Shown here piece after piece: positions 46,626 through 58,255 of a DNA stretch of 64,000 bases. The position numbers and the translations under genes are program-made. This DNA comes from Tragulus kanchil. Taxonomy: Eukaryota > Chordata > Mammalia > Artiodactyla > Tragulidae. Under the pieces are notes generated by a model. That model saw only the letters and a list, made by a program, of their open reading frames with translations, had not been told where the DNA came from and ran no database searches. The stretch spans positions 129,233,123 to 129,297,122 of the forward strand of contig JAIOJX010000004.1 of assembly GCA_022376925.1 (NCBI GenBank), written 5' to 3'. Position 1 is the stretch's first letter, and the number at the start of each line of letters is the position of its first letter.

Positions 46626-48830
46626 AGAGATCAAATCCCAGCCTCAGCTGCCTGTAGAAAAATCTTTGAAGCTTCAGTTATCAACTTAGTAGAATGGAGA
46701 TAACTGTGTTCAGTTGCCCAGAGCATGACAATCTGAATAAGTGAAGGTTATCAAATTATTGATTGGAATGATAAGAAAAAATTGGGAAAACAAGGTTCAG
46801 TAACTATGAAAAATTGCTGTAATGGTTGCTGTTGTTGTTCAGTCACTAGGTCATGTCCGATCCTTGGCAACCCCATGGACGCAGCGTGACAGGCTTCCCC
46901 ATCCCTCATGATCGCCTGGAGTTTGCTCAAACTCATGTCCATTGAGTCGATGATCCCATCAACCCTCTGTCTCCTCCTCCTCCTCTTGCCCTCAGTCTTC
47001 CCCAGCATCGGGGTCTTTTTCTTTTCTAGTGAGTCGGCTCTTTACATCAGATGCCAAAGTCCTGGAGCTTCATCTTCAGCATCAGTCCTTCAATACACAT
47101 TCAAGATCGATTTCCTTCAGGGATTGACGGGTTTGATACCCTTGCTGTCCAAGGGACCCTCAAGAGTCTTCTCCAGCACCACACTTTGAAAGCATCAATT
47201 CTTTAGTGCTTAGTCTTCTTCATGGTTCAAGTCTCACATCCATGAACGAATGACTACTGGAAAAGCCATAACTTTGACTATATGGACTTTGTTGGCAAAG
47301 TGACGGCTCCTGCTTTTTAAGACGTAGTCTAGGTTTACCATAGCTTTTCTTCCAAGGAGTAAATGTCTTTTAATTTCATGGCTACAGTCACTGTCCACAG
47401 TGATTGTGGAGCCCAGGAAAATAAAATCTGTCTTTCTTTCCACTTTTTCCCCACCAATTTGCAATGAAGTGATGAGACGGGATTCCTTGATCTTAGTTTT
47501 TTGAAATGTTTAATGCTATGAGGATTCAAATTTTAAAAGACAACAAATAAAAGACAGACCTACTCTGTCATTTATACACTATTAGAAGAACAATCTGTGA
47601 AAATGTTTTTACTATCCTAAGATCAATGTATGCATACAATGTATATATTCACAAACACAAACACATGAACACACATCATTTAGCTTTAAAAATAAACCTT
47701 CTGTAATGACAAATTAAAAAACATCTCAGAGATCAAATCCCAGCCTCAGCTGCCTGTAGAAAAATCTTTGAAGCTTCAGTTATCAACTTAGTAGAATGGA
47801 GATAACTGTGTTCAGTTGCCCAGAGCATGACAATCTGAATAAGTGAAGGTTATCAAATTATTGATTGGAATGATAAGAAAAAATTGGGAAAACAAGGTTC
47901 AGTAACTATGAAAAATTGCTGTAATGGTTGCTGTTGTTGTTCAGTCACTAGGTCATGTCCGATCCTTGGCAACCCCATGGACGCAGCGTGACAGGCTTCC
48001 CCATCCCTCATGATCGCCTGGAGTTTGCTCAAACTCATGTCCATTGAGTCGATGATCCCATCAACCCTCTGTCTCCTCCTCCTCCTCTTGCCCTCAGTCT
48101 TCCCCAGCATCGGGGTCTTTTTCTTTTCTAGTGAGTCGGCTCTTTACATCAGATGCCAAAGTCCTGGAGCTTCATCTTCAGCATCAGTCCTTCAATACAC
48201 ATTCAAGATCGATTTCCTTCAGGGATTGACGGGTTTGATACCCTTGCTGTCCAAGGGACCCTCAAGAGTCTTCTCCAGCACCACACTTTGAAAGCATCAA
48301 TTCTTTAGTGCTTAGTCTTCTTCATGGTTCAAGTCTCACATCCATGAACGAATGACTACTGGAAAAGCCATAACTTTGACTATATGGACTTTGTTGGCAA
48401 AGTGACGGCTCCTGCTTTTTAAGACGTAGTCTAGGTTTACCATAGCTTTTCTTCCAAGGAGTAAATGTCTTTTAATTTCATGGCTACAGTCACTGTCCAC
48501 AGTGATTGTGGAGCCCAGGAAAATAAAATCTGTCTTTCTTTCCACTTTTTCCCCACCAATTTGCAATGAAGTGATGAGACGGGATTCCTTGATCTTAGTT
48601 TTTTGAAATGTTTAATGCTATGAGGATTCAAATTTTAAAAGACAACAAATAAAAGACAGACCTACTCTGTCATTTATACACTATTAGAAGAACAATCTGT
48701 GAAAATGTTTTTACTATCCTAAGATCAATGTATGCATACAATGTATATATTCACAAACACAAACACATGAACACACATCATTTAGCTTTAAAAATAAACC
48801 TTCTGTAATGTACAAAATGAAATATAAAAT
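46626..48830. repeat. tandem duplication D12 (copies 46626-47727 and 47728-48830)
   Basis: Offset 1102 bp. It includes the BovB fragment. It overlaps D11, so the stretch from agagatcaaatccc onward is present at 45464, 46626 and 47728. The last 19 bp of the left copy are a degraded version of 48811-48835. Confidence 0.95.
46826..47508 (-). mobile_element. BovB (RTE) LINE 3' end; copies 45656-45699 (cut) and 47928-48610
   Basis: The minus strand encodes a decayed RTE ORF end (F-L-G-S-T-I-T near 47412, then E-I-K-R-H-L-L-L-G-R-K-A-M). It continues into the untranslated end with the cccatggacgcagcgtgaca block and ttgttgttcagtcactaggt. The endonuclease and main reverse transcriptase parts are missing. 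Confidence 0.88.
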
Positions 48831-48970
48831 GCATCTCTCAAAAAACCTATTTCAATCACTCTTCAAGCCCCCTTTTCTAGAAGATCTAAGACATATACTA
48901 TAAGTTAACATGAGGATGAAGAAATTACAATTCTCGTGTGCTTATCAAATATCAAAAATACGCTACTTAC

Positions 48971-49055
48971 ATTGGGAACATGGTGGGAAGACCCGAGGCT
49001 GAAAAGAGTGGCTTATTAAACTGTCGGATATCCCATAATTTTAATGTATCATCAC
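48971..49055 (-). CDS. WDR70: WDR70 internal exon (WD40 repeat, KLWD motif)
   Basis: The 85-bp exon completes a Gly codon with GT, then reads D-D-T-L-K-L-W-D-I-R-Q-F. The L-K-L-W-D string is the canonical end of a WD40 blade. It closes with A-S-G-L-P-T-M-F-P and AT, to be joined to G (Met) in the next exon. Acceptor: ctctatcag; donor: AATgtaagta, close to consensus. The exon sits just right of duplication D12 and is present only once. Confidence 0.95.
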
Positions 49056-50317
49056 CTGATAGAGGAATGAGAAAGAAAAGAAAAGACAAAATCAACATTG
49101 CAGAAAAAGAATCAGCTTCAAGTTTAGAGTTTGCTGAACCCACTATAAGAAAAGGAAAGCAGGGAGGGAAGGGAGAGGGGAGGGAGAGACAAAGCAAGGA
49201 GGCAGCAGGGAAGGCGACACACGGAACACACTTTACTGTTTAACTGGGGAGCCCGGGAGCGGTAGTTAAGAGAACAGTAAAAAGGCACATGATAATGAAC
49301 TAGCCTCCTAGACACTACTTTCCAGACTGATGTAGCATCTGTAGGCTAGGAGGAACCCTGGAGAATCTTCTCTTAAGACTGACTGTCTGTAGAGCAGATG
49401 GTAGCTTCCCTGTGGTGTATTTGTGTAAAATTTGTCTTCTTAAGAAGGTATCAATTAACAACCATCAGGACTGAAAATATTTCAATTCACAATAGATTCT
49501 TTTTCCCACTAGGGTGTGGGTGAAATGATCCATTAACATTAATGAGGGTGAGCCACCTGACTCCCTTCCCTGCAGGGCAACTGGATCTGTGCCTCTCATT
49601 CTTCACCTTGCTGGGAGTACAGCTTTTCCAAGCCGTTTAAAGTATAATGAATACTCTTTAAAGAATCACTTCTGAAATATTTCTATAGGGCTACTAATTA
49701 ACTCCTGTCCTAAGGAAAGCCAGGGCTCAAGTTAGTAATATCTTTGCTGTTCTTTCTCCCCAGTGTCCACAGCTGAGATCTGCCTCCAGCCCAAACGAGT
49801 CAGGATCAGATGCATGCGAGAGGAGCGTCCAGTGACAATCCCCCTTCTCCCTCCAGCGACCCTTCCTCTGAAACCTAACTTTTGGCAGGTGCACTAATCC
49901 TCAACTGGCTGGTTTAGAGACTTGCTTATTCTGGCAGGATTTGGTAACAGTCACCTTTACGCTTTTAGTCTTTAAAAAAAAAAAGGTTATGTATCCTCAC
50001 AATCCTCAAACAAAAAGAAAACATTAATCTGTATTAAACAGTTTAGCTAACCTGGCAGGTTCTGGAGCAAGCTGGATCACCTTACAACACCCTGCGGACT
50101 CTGCTGAACAGAGAAACGTCCCTCTGGCATACTCTGTACATCCAGGAAGGAAATGACGGACTGCAAGACTCACGTTCAGCTGATGGCATGTTAACCAACA
50201 GCCGGTGCAGGATGGGAGGGGAAGGTAAAAATTACCATGAAAATGCCTTTGGCAGAAAGGGAGTTAATCCTACACTCGAAAGCCAGTGGTAATCCACTAG
50301 GTAGGGCCGACCCATTT
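49056..50317. other. WDR70 intron: no recognised element
   Basis: Unique sequence with a purine-rich run of G and A (49155-49205). Confidence 0.4.
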
Positions 50318-50331
50318 CAAATCTTAGAAGA

Positions 50332-50643
50332 CTTTTTTTTTTATCTTTTTTTGGAGGGTGGGGTGGGGAAGGAGGGGGATGGGCGGGCCACTTCTATCGG
50401 TCCTTCATTTCTCCATTTTCATCCATCTTTGTTCTTTGGCTCCTGTGGGCCTCCCATCGCGGTGGCCACTGTCGTTGCAGCGCACTGGCTCTGGGCGCAC
50501 GTGCGCCAGAGCTCCGGCTCGGTAATTGGACACATCAGTCCAGCCGCTCCGCGGCACGTGGAATCTTCCCAGGCCAGGGATCGAACTGGCGCCCCTTGCA
50601 CTGCAAGGCGGTGTCTTTACCCACTGAGCCACCAGGGGAAGCC
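50332..50643 (-). mobile_element. tRNA-derived SINE (unnamed family) with G-rich tract and 13-14-bp target-site duplication
   Basis: Flanked by caaatcttagaaga (50318-50331 and 50644-50657). G-rich 3' tract at 50353-50387. It has a complete head and body. Confidence 0.9.
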
Positions 50644-50755
50644 CAAATCTTAGAAGAATTTTTAAAGTATACTCCTATCTTATTCCCCTTGTATCTCCCC
50701 ACTCTACCTTGGAGATTTGGGTGTACCACTCCAGAGATGCGAGAGTGACTGTGGG

Positions 50756-51012
50756 GGCTTCCCTGGTGGTCCAGTGGGTAAGGACACCACCTGGCAGTGC
50801 AAGGGGCGCCAGTTCGATCCCTGGCCTGGGAAGATCCTGCGAGCCACGGAGCGGCTGGACCAATGCGTCCAACTATAGCGCTGGAGCTCTGGAGCGCATG
50901 CACCCAGAGCCGGTGCTCTGCAGCGACAGAGGCCACTGTGATGGGAGGCCCACACAGGCCACAGAACAAAGATAAATAAATGAAAGACCAATAGAAGCGG
51001 CCAAAAAAAAAA
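50756..51012 (+). mobile_element. tRNA-derived SINE (unnamed family) with target-site duplication; partial copy 51952-52114
   Basis: Flanked by gagtgactgtggg (50743-50755 and 51013-51025). It ends ccaatagaagcggcc plus an A run, without the C-rich (G-rich on the other strand) tract. It lies 110 bp from an oppositely oriented member of the same family. Confidence 0.9.
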
Positions 51013-51537
51013 GAGTGACTGTGGGAATTCTCAAGTGGACCACTTATCATTTTATTGGGTTTTTTTTTTTTTGGCCACGTCTCTTTCTAGAGTTTTTCTC
51101 TTTCTGATTTACTCTGTAACAGGCTCTAGGTCTACAACTTTTATTAAATGAGTTGAGAAAATGTTTACACGGAGAAAAAAAAATCAATGACTGGCAAATA
51201 GAGTTTGAAATGTCAGATGATATAGAAAGAATATAGAATAGCATCTACAAAATTCCATACGGTAACAGCAAAGGTCGTCCTTGGAGGCTTCAAACACAGA
51301 TGAAATTTGGAGCTAAAATTAAAACTTAAGCCCAAAACTACACATTTTCTAAATTTTACTTGATAATTTTCAATAAAATATTATTGCCAAGTTGGAAATG
51401 CATTGTAATGAAAAAACTAGACTGGCAAAAGTACATAAACAAAAGCACAGCTAGTTCTACTGACGGCTAAGATATTAGTGTGACATTTGTTAGAGTTTAT
51501 ATAAAGAAACACGTCAAAAAGAAAGCTTTTAACCTAC

Positions 51538-51637
51538 CTCCACGAGAGGCGAGGACAGTACCATCATAGGAAAAAGTCACGCAGGAAGTATCTGTGCCTG
51601 GGTCATGAGCCTGTTTGTAGTGGAATTTAGGATGAAC
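51538..51637 (-). CDS. WDR70: WDR70 internal exon (WD40 repeat), duplicate copy
   Basis: Same 100-bp exon as 52643-52742, with intact frame and both splice sites. It lies in the left unit of duplication D13. If both copies were spliced in, the message would gain 100 bp and lose frame, so at most one can be used. The near identity of the flanking intron argues for an assembly duplicate rather than a second genuine exon. Confidence 0.85.
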
Positions 51638-52642
51638 CTGTTTGCAAAGACAAGCAAAGTGTTAATATCTCTTCTGAATTCTGATAAGAACAGTTTTGTG
51701 GCAAGAACATTTTATCATCCAGAAAATGATATGTAATGTGGTATATAAAATATTAATTTCACCTGAATATATTTCTTTTATCCTGGAAAAAATTTCAAAA
51801 GGATTCTAAAACACCCATTTGCTTTTCTAAGTGAAAAGATGACACAAGGTTAAAGTTCTAGTAGGTGATATTTCTCAGACTGCCGCATAACAAATCTATA
51901 TGAGATCAGTGATTAGTTAGCCAGATCTGGATAGGAAGAAAAAGAAGAGGTGAAGATCCTGCGAGCCACGGAGGCTGGAAGCTATAGCGCTGGAGCTCTG
52001 GCGCATGCACCCAGAGCCGGTGCTCTGCAGCGACAGAGGCCACTGTGATGGGAGGCCCACACAGGCCACAGAACAAAGATAAATAAATGAAAGACCAATA
52101 GAAGCGGCCAAAAAAAAAAGAGTGACTGTGGGAATTCTCAAGTGGACCACTTATCATTTTATTGGGTTTTTTTTTTTTTGGCCACGTCTCTTTCTAGAGT
52201 TTTTCTCTTTCTGATTTACTCTGTAACAGGCTCTAGGTCTACAACTTTTATTAAATGAGTTGAGAAAATGTTTACACGGAGAAAAAAATCAATGACTGGC
52301 AAATAGAGTTTGAAATGTCAGATGATATAGAAAGAATATAGAATAGCATCTACAAAATTCCATACGGTAACAGCAAAGGTCGTCCTTGGAGGCTTCAAAC
52401 ACAGATGAAATTTGGAGCTAAAATTAAAACTTAAGCCCAAAACTACACATTTTCTAAATTTTACTTGATAATTTTCAATAAAATATTATTGCCAAGTTGG
52501 AAATGCATTGTAATGAAAAAACTAGACTGGCAAAAGTACATAAACAAAAGCACAGCTAGTTCTACTGACGGCTAAGATATTAGTGTGACATTTGTTAGAG
52601 TTTATATAAAGAAACATGTCAAAAAGAAAGCTTTTAACCTAC

Positions 52643-52742
52643 CTCCACGAGAGGCGAGGACAGTACCATCATAGGAAAAAGTCACGCAGGAAGTATCTGT
52701 GCCTGGGTCATGAGCCTGTTTGTAGTGGAATTTAGGATGAAC
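52643..52742 (-). CDS. WDR70: WDR70 internal exon (WD40 repeat), right-hand copy
   Basis: This is the most 5' exon of WDR70 in the window. It is 100 bp, opens in phase 0 with V-H-P-K-F and contains the blade-like motif CVSFSYDGTVLASRGG, typical of the inner strands of a WD40 repeat. The acceptor is a pyrimidine-rich tract ending ACAG; the donor is GGAG followed by gtaggt. It leaves one base of a Gly codon that the exon at 48971-49055 completes. An identical coding copy sits 1105 bp to the left. This copy continues into a long unique intron on its right, so it is the better candidate for the real one. Confidence 0.93.
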
Positions 52743-53122
52743 CTGTTTGCAAAGACAAGCAAAGTGTTAATATCTCTTCTGAATTCTGATAAGAACAGTT
52801 TTGTGGCAAGAACATTTTATCATCCAGAAAATGATATGTAATGTGGTATATAAAATATTAATTTCACCTGAATATATTTCTTTTTATCCTGGAAAAAATT
52901 TCAAAAGGATTCTAAAACACCCATTTGCTTTTCTAAGTGAAAAGATGACACAAGGTTAAAGTTCTAGTAGGTGATATTTCTCAGACTGCCGCATAACAAA
53001 TCTATATGAGATCAGTGATTAGTTAGCCAGATCTGGATAGGAAGAAAAAAAGAAGAGGAAATATTCTTCTCGACTATAACAGACTAGTAAGACAGGTGAT
53101 CCAGAGATTGTTAGCTACTCTT

Positions 53123-53330
53123 AGGGCTTCCCAGGTGGCACAGTGGTAAAGAATCTGCCTGCCAGTGCAGGAGATGCAAGAGACCTGGGTTCAATCCCTG
53201 GGTTGGGAAGACCCCCTGGAATAAGAATGGCAACCCACTACAGTATTCTTGCCTGGGAAATCCCATGGACACAGGAGCCTGGTGGGTTATAGTCCATACA
53301 GTTGCAGAGTCAGCCATGACTGAAGTGATT
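53123..53330 (+). mobile_element. Bov-tA SINE
   Basis: Full head agggcttcccaggtggcaca, tgggttcaatccctgggttg (B-box-like), ggcaacccactacagtattc and tgactgaagtgatt at the end. Confidence 0.9.
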
Positions 53331-53854
53331 GATCTAGGACATATCATATACCAATCTGGTGGGATACAGAATTTTAAAAGGTACAGCATCCAAAGAAATC
53401 ATATATATACTTCAGCATGAGCCCGAGAGCACACAGGTAGTTCCATTTTAATTGAGACTTTATATCAAACGTGCTCTTCAATTAGTAACTGCACTTTAAT
53501 CAATAATAGAAGTTTTTATTCCAATGAAATAAACTGGATAGTCAGAGGAGATCTTAAATTTGCGTAAATATTTCTATCAATATTTGGACACTCCACGATG
53601 AAAACTACCCTCACATTTTGAAAACAAAGTCAACCTGACAGAAAAACACTTCTGTCATAATGTGGGAAATTTAAAACAACTTCTCCTTTAATAGCTTTTA
53701 TAATCACCCCAGGCAAAGAACATCATTCTTCAGGGAAGTTGAGATTGTTAGTTCCTTTACATAGGTTTTCTATTCTTAGAAATGCCTTGTGTTAGACTTG
53801 GAGAACATCATGTCTCAAATACTCGCAGCGATAGGAAATGCAAGCACAAACACA
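53331..53854. other. WDR70 intron: no recognised element
   Basis: AT-rich unique sequence. Confidence 0.4.
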
Positions 53855-53863
53855 TAGGGTTTT

Positions 53864-54129
53864 GGTTTTTTTTTTTAATTTTTGGCCTCTTTTTATTGAT
53901 TGATTGATTGATTGATTTCTCATCCATCTTTATTCTTTGGCTTGTGTGGGCCTCCCATTGCAGTGGCCTCTCTCTGGAGTGCATGAGTCCAGAGTGCTGG
54001 CTTGCAATTGGAAACATGGGTCCAGCTGCTCCGCGACACGTGTGATCTTCCCGGGCCAGGGATCCAACCGGTGCCCCTTGCACTGGAAGGCAGACTCCCT
54101 ACCCACTGGACCACCAGGGAAGCCCCACC
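53864..54129 (-). mobile_element. tRNA-derived SINE (unnamed family), without G-rich tract
   Basis: It has a (GATT)n microsatellite (53897-53920) in the tail, a shortened middle, and target-site repeats tagggtttt at 53855-53863 and 54130-54138. Confidence 0.85.
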
Positions 54130-54138
54130 TAGGGTTTT

Positions 54139-55069
54139 AACGGCCCTCTCTGAGATCACACAGTACAGACTTCCAACTGGTAAAGTCATCTTTTCTGAGC
54201 AGATGGTCACAGAGCCTCCGGCAGCGCAGGACTCGTTACCTCACAAGCACCATCAGCGCATTTGTCTGGGCGGCTCTAGTGGTAACAGCTTTCCTAAACT
54301 GGGTCCAAGACACCCTTCCTTCTAACATCTCCTCATGAGTCTTGGCCCTAATTTCTGTGGTTACGTGCATCCTTATCTTCCTCTCAAACGAAGTCTGCCA
54401 AATACTCAAAGAAAAATATGATGTCTTCCCCAAAGTCTTAACACACCATTTTCTGTAATTTCTAAATGATCCAAATACTCTCTGGTGGTAACAAAGGTCC
54501 ATGAATTTATATCCAACAGATTCTGGTAACTTCCTTAGTGTGTATCTATCAGAGGAAAGACAGCCTTCAAAGAGACCAGAACATGTTTTGTAATGAATAA
54601 AAACAGCGGAATAAACTATTTCGAATCAAGGAATTTAAATAGATTGCTGGCCTGAAAACTGGGGAAAATTTAGTAGAAAGAATACTGGTCCTAGAGTCAA
54701 GTCGACTTGACCTAAAATTTCAGCTTCCTACATTTTAGTCTGACCTTGCCAAGATGCTTACTCTTTCTGTTTCATATTAAATAGCTTATCAATCTTGCAA
54801 ATAACATGTCCTAAACATTTTCCCACTCTTAGTCTTTTTCTACAACTCCCAAAGAGACTGAGCTGAACTTAACCTACTCCCAGCCTTATTCAGCCTGTAG
54901 TGGGCATCTCTTCTCAGAAAGCTGCTGAAATGCAACTATGCTAACAAACACCAAATTTCAAGATTCAAAATAAACAAACAAACTCTGAGAGCAAAATGAA
55001 AGAAATGCTAGGCTATCTAGCAAACTAGGTGCACTAACATTGAACTGCCCTCTCAAATCTACTCCTCAC
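54139..55069. other. WDR70 intron with a probable MIR fragment at 54685-54790
   Basis: The stretch agaatactggtcctagagtc and then cttgccaagatgcttactc resembles a decayed plus-strand MIR. The rest is unassigned. Confidence 0.4.
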
Positions 55070-55283
55070 TGAGCTCGGTCACTTCAGTCATGTACATTTC
55101 TTTGCAACCCTATGGACTGTAGCCCACTATGCTCCTTTGTCCATGGGGATTGTTCAGACAAGAGTACCGGAGTGAGTTGCCATGGGTCAGGGGGTCTCCC
55201 TGACCCAGGGATCAAACCAACATCTCTTATGTCTCCTGCACTAGTAGGCAGGTTCTCTACTACGAGCGCCACCTGGAAAGCCC
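55070..55283 (-). mobile_element. Bov-tA SINE
   Basis: It contains ggtcacttcagtcatgtaca, caagagtaccggagtgagtt and gagcgccacctggaaagccc. Confidence 0.85.
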
Positions 55284-55491
55284 CGAATCTACTCCTGTGT
55301 CCCTCTAAATAGACAGGGGATTCAATGAATCTATTTTTAAGCTTAGTTATAATCAAGCAATTCCAATCAGTTCTATATTTTCAATCACATATTAGGGTTA
55401 CTTGCCATACCAGGAATAAAAATATTCCAGGATTCTTTTAAATGGCAAGATTAAAAAACAGAATAAGCATAGATCTGTGCGTTCATGCATG

Positions 55492-55697
55492 TGTGCTTAG
55501 TCACTCAGTTGTGTTGGACTCTCTGCAACCCCATGGACTGTGGCCCACCAGGCTCCTTTCCATGGGATTCTCCAGTCAAATATACTAGAATGGGTGGGCA
55601 CTCCCTTCTCCAGGGGATCATCCTGACCCAGGGGTCGAACTCAGGTCTCCTGCCTTGTAAGCAGATTCTTTACCCCTCTGAGCCACCAGGAAAGCCC
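55492..55697 (-). mobile_element. Bov-tA SINE
   Basis: It contains gtgcttagtcactcagttgt, gcaaccccatggactgtggc and ctctgagccaccaggaaagc. Confidence 0.88.
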
Positions 55698-55934
55698 CAA
55701 ATATAGGTCTAGACTGAATATAATTTCCTTCTGTTTCTCTGATCTTGGAGTTCTACAGTTAAGGATTATGAGAATAATGTTTATAAAAGTATAGGAACTG
55801 TCATATAAAGGTACTTTGCAATTCCCTATTCCCATGAAGGCTTCATTTCAACTAGAAAATATTAGACAAGAAAATCTCTCCAAAATATTCTGCAATAGTC
55901 AAATTAACATATTGTATGATGATAATATAATAGA

Positions 55935-56095
55935 AGCATGATATAAGTCTAACGATAAAAAGCACAGATCATGGATTCATACTGGTGAGTTCAAATCCAG
56001 GCTTCACCACTTACCATCTTGGGCTAATCCCCCTATGCCATCTATTAAACACAATTAACAATAGTATGCACTCCATAAGTTGCTAGAAGTTAATG
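55935..56095 (+). mobile_element. MIR SINE
   Basis: It has aaaagcacagatcatggatt, then gagttcaaatccaggcttca and ccacttaccatcttgggct. It ends where duplication D14 begins. Confidence 0.7.
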
Positions 56096-58255
56096 AGGTA
56101 ATCCAAGGGTGTCACTTTCCTTTGCAATATAACTTTGTTTTTCATCAATATGTGGCATCTATTTCTCTACACCTTGAATCTGAGTATGCACAGGTGGCTT
56201 GTGTGGAATTATAGGACATACCGCAATGAAAATGTGCCTCTTGAGACTTCCTAGCGTGAAAAGCATAAAGACTAAAACTCTTATTGCCTCTGACTAAGCC
56301 AGGCTTCCCACGGGCTCCTCCTCACCAGTGACTGAGCCCAGGGCAGAAAGGACTCCTAATGAGCATGACTGAAACATTCTGGGCATTGGGGTACATCTAA
56401 GACTTTCTGTACAATCCTTCTTCCTTTTCTTTTAACATAACAGTTTTATTGAGATATAATTCACATACAATGGAATTTGTCCTTTTAAAGTGTGCAGTTC
56501 AATGTTTTTCTAGTATTTTCAGAGAAATGAGTAATCATCAGCACAATCAGTTTTATAACACAATGATCACCCCCAAAAGAAAGCCCATATGCATCAGCAA
56601 TCACTCTCCATTTTCCCCTAATCTGTCAGCCCTAAGCAACTACTCATCTAGTTTCTGTGTGTTTCTCTATAAGAATATTTCAAATAAATGAAATCATATT
56701 TTATGCTGTCTTTTGTACCCAGCTTCTTTTGCTTGGCATGATGTTTTTGAGGTTCATCCATGGTAATAGTATGTTTCCAATACTTCATTTCCTCTTACCA
56801 TCTAGTAATATTCCATAGTATGGATGGACCACATTTTATTTAACTATTTATCAGTGGATGGACAGGTAACTCCTTTCTTTCCTTTCTCTTTCATAGAGGT
56901 ATGGCCTACATCATGCTCTCTTCGTCAGCCTTCTCAGTTCCCCAACCCCTGTCCCCCGACAGCTCTTTCCCCAAGAAATCTCTTGTATGTTTAACCTTAC
57001 CTTGCCGTTTCTCAGAGGACCCAGACTACCACAAGTGCTGCCTGGGAGATCCAACAACAGGTGGTAAGATAAAAACTAGGACCGCCTCCTTCATTGCCTG
57101 GGAGCTAAAGAAGACACGGTCCTTAGTGGAAGGCGGAGCAGAGATAACACTCAAGCACTTGGTTGTGGTCCAGTTGCTAAAGTTAATGGGGTAATCCAAG
57201 GGTGTCACTTTCCTTTGCAATATAACTTTGTTTTTCATCAATATGTGGCATCTATTTCTCTACACCTTGAATCTGAGTATGCACAGGTGGCTTGTGTGGA
57301 ATTATAGGACATACCGCAATGAAAATGTGCCTCTTGAGACTTCCTAGCGTGAAAAGCATAAAGACTAAAACTCTTATTGCCTCTGACTAAGCCAGGCTTC
57401 CCACGGGCTCCTCCTCACCAGTGACTGAGCCCAGGGCAGAAAGGACTCCTAATGAGCATGACTGAAACATTCTGGGCATTGGGGTACATCTAAGACTTTC
57501 TGTACAATCCTTCTTCCTTTTCTTTTAACATAACAGTTTTATTGAGATATAATTCACATACAATGGAATTTGTCCTTTTAAAGTATGCAGTTCAATGTTT
57601 TTTCTAGTATTTTCAGAGAAATGAGTAATCATCAGCACAATCAGTTTTATAACACAATGATCACCCCCAAAAGAAAGCCCATATGCATCAGCAATCACTC
57701 TCCATTTTCCCCTAATCTGTCAGCCCTAAGCAACTACTCATCTAGTTTCTGTGTGTTTCTCTATAAGAATATTTCAAATAAATGAAATCATATTTTATGC
57801 TGTCTTTTGTACCCAGCTTCTTTTGCTTGGCATGATGTTTTTGAGGTTCATCCATGGTAATAGTATGTTTCCAATACTTCATTTCCTCTTACCATCTAGT
57901 AATATTCCATAGTATGGATGGACCACATTTTATTTAACTATTTATCAGTGGATGGACAGGTAACTCCTTTCTTTCCTTTCTCTTTCATAGAGGTATGGCC
58001 TACATCATGCTCTCTTCGTCAGCCTTCTCAGTTCCCCAACCCCTGTCCCCCGACAGCTCTTTCCCCAAGAAATCTCTTGTATGTTTAACCTTACCTTGCC
58101 GTTTCTCAGAGGACCCAGACTACCACAAGTGCTGCCTGGGAGATCCAACAACAGGTGGTAAGATAAAAACTAGGACCGCCTCCTTCATTGCCTGGGAGCT
58201 AACTTAGTGGAAGGCGGAGCAGAGATAACACTCAAGCACTTGGTTGTGGTCCAGT
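56080..58255. repeat. tandem duplication D14 (copies 56080-57175 and 57176-58255)
   Basis: Offset about 1092 bp. The right copy lacks about 14 bp present at 57109-57123. Other differences are a T length change and one G/A. It carries an old L1 fragment. Confidence 0.95.
56440..56870 (-). mobile_element. old L1 (L1M-type) ORF2-end/3' fragment; copy at 57533-57963
   Basis: Reversed L1M landmarks: ttttattgagatataattca, ggcatgatgtttttgaggtt, taatattccatagtatggat and tatttatcagtggatggaca. Confidence 0.82.

Larger units (their letters stand above)
44536..46861. repeat. tandem duplication D11 (copies 44536-45699 and 45700-46861)
   Basis: Offset about 1163 bp. The break lies between the first 45 bp of a BovB end and the middle of a SINE, so both elements are cut at the join. 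The diverged WDR70 half-exon is copied. Confidence 0.95.
4499..52742 (-). other. WDR70: WDR70 gene, 3' portion (seven internal coding exons and introns)
   Basis: Seven minus-strand exons translate to a continuous stretch of about 260 codons that I recognise as the C-terminal half of WDR70, a nuclear WD40-repeat protein. The family literature links it to the CUL4-DDB1 ubiquitin ligase and to histone H2B ubiquitination and DNA-break processing. Every exon has an AG acceptor and a GT donor, and the phases fit from one to the next (0, 1, 2, 0, 2, 1, 1 bases carried in). The vertebrate protein is about 650 residues (from memory), so the N-terminal exons must lie right of 64000. The last coding exon, about 28 codons, was not found left of 4499 and probably lies outside. 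Several exons occur twice because of the 1.1-kb sequence duplications. Confidence 0.93.
50830..53059. repeat. tandem duplication D13 (copies 50830-51951 and 51952-53059)
   Basis: Offset about 1105 bp. The right copy begins inside a SINE and has several deletions in its first 50 bp (compare 50840-50890 with 51962-52000). Both copies contain an intact WDR70 exon. Confidence 0.95.

Noticed and set aside
46826..47508. Domesticated reverse transcriptase gene
   Set aside because: Only the last part of a BovB ORF with its untranslated end is present, in broken frame and without the catalytic core.
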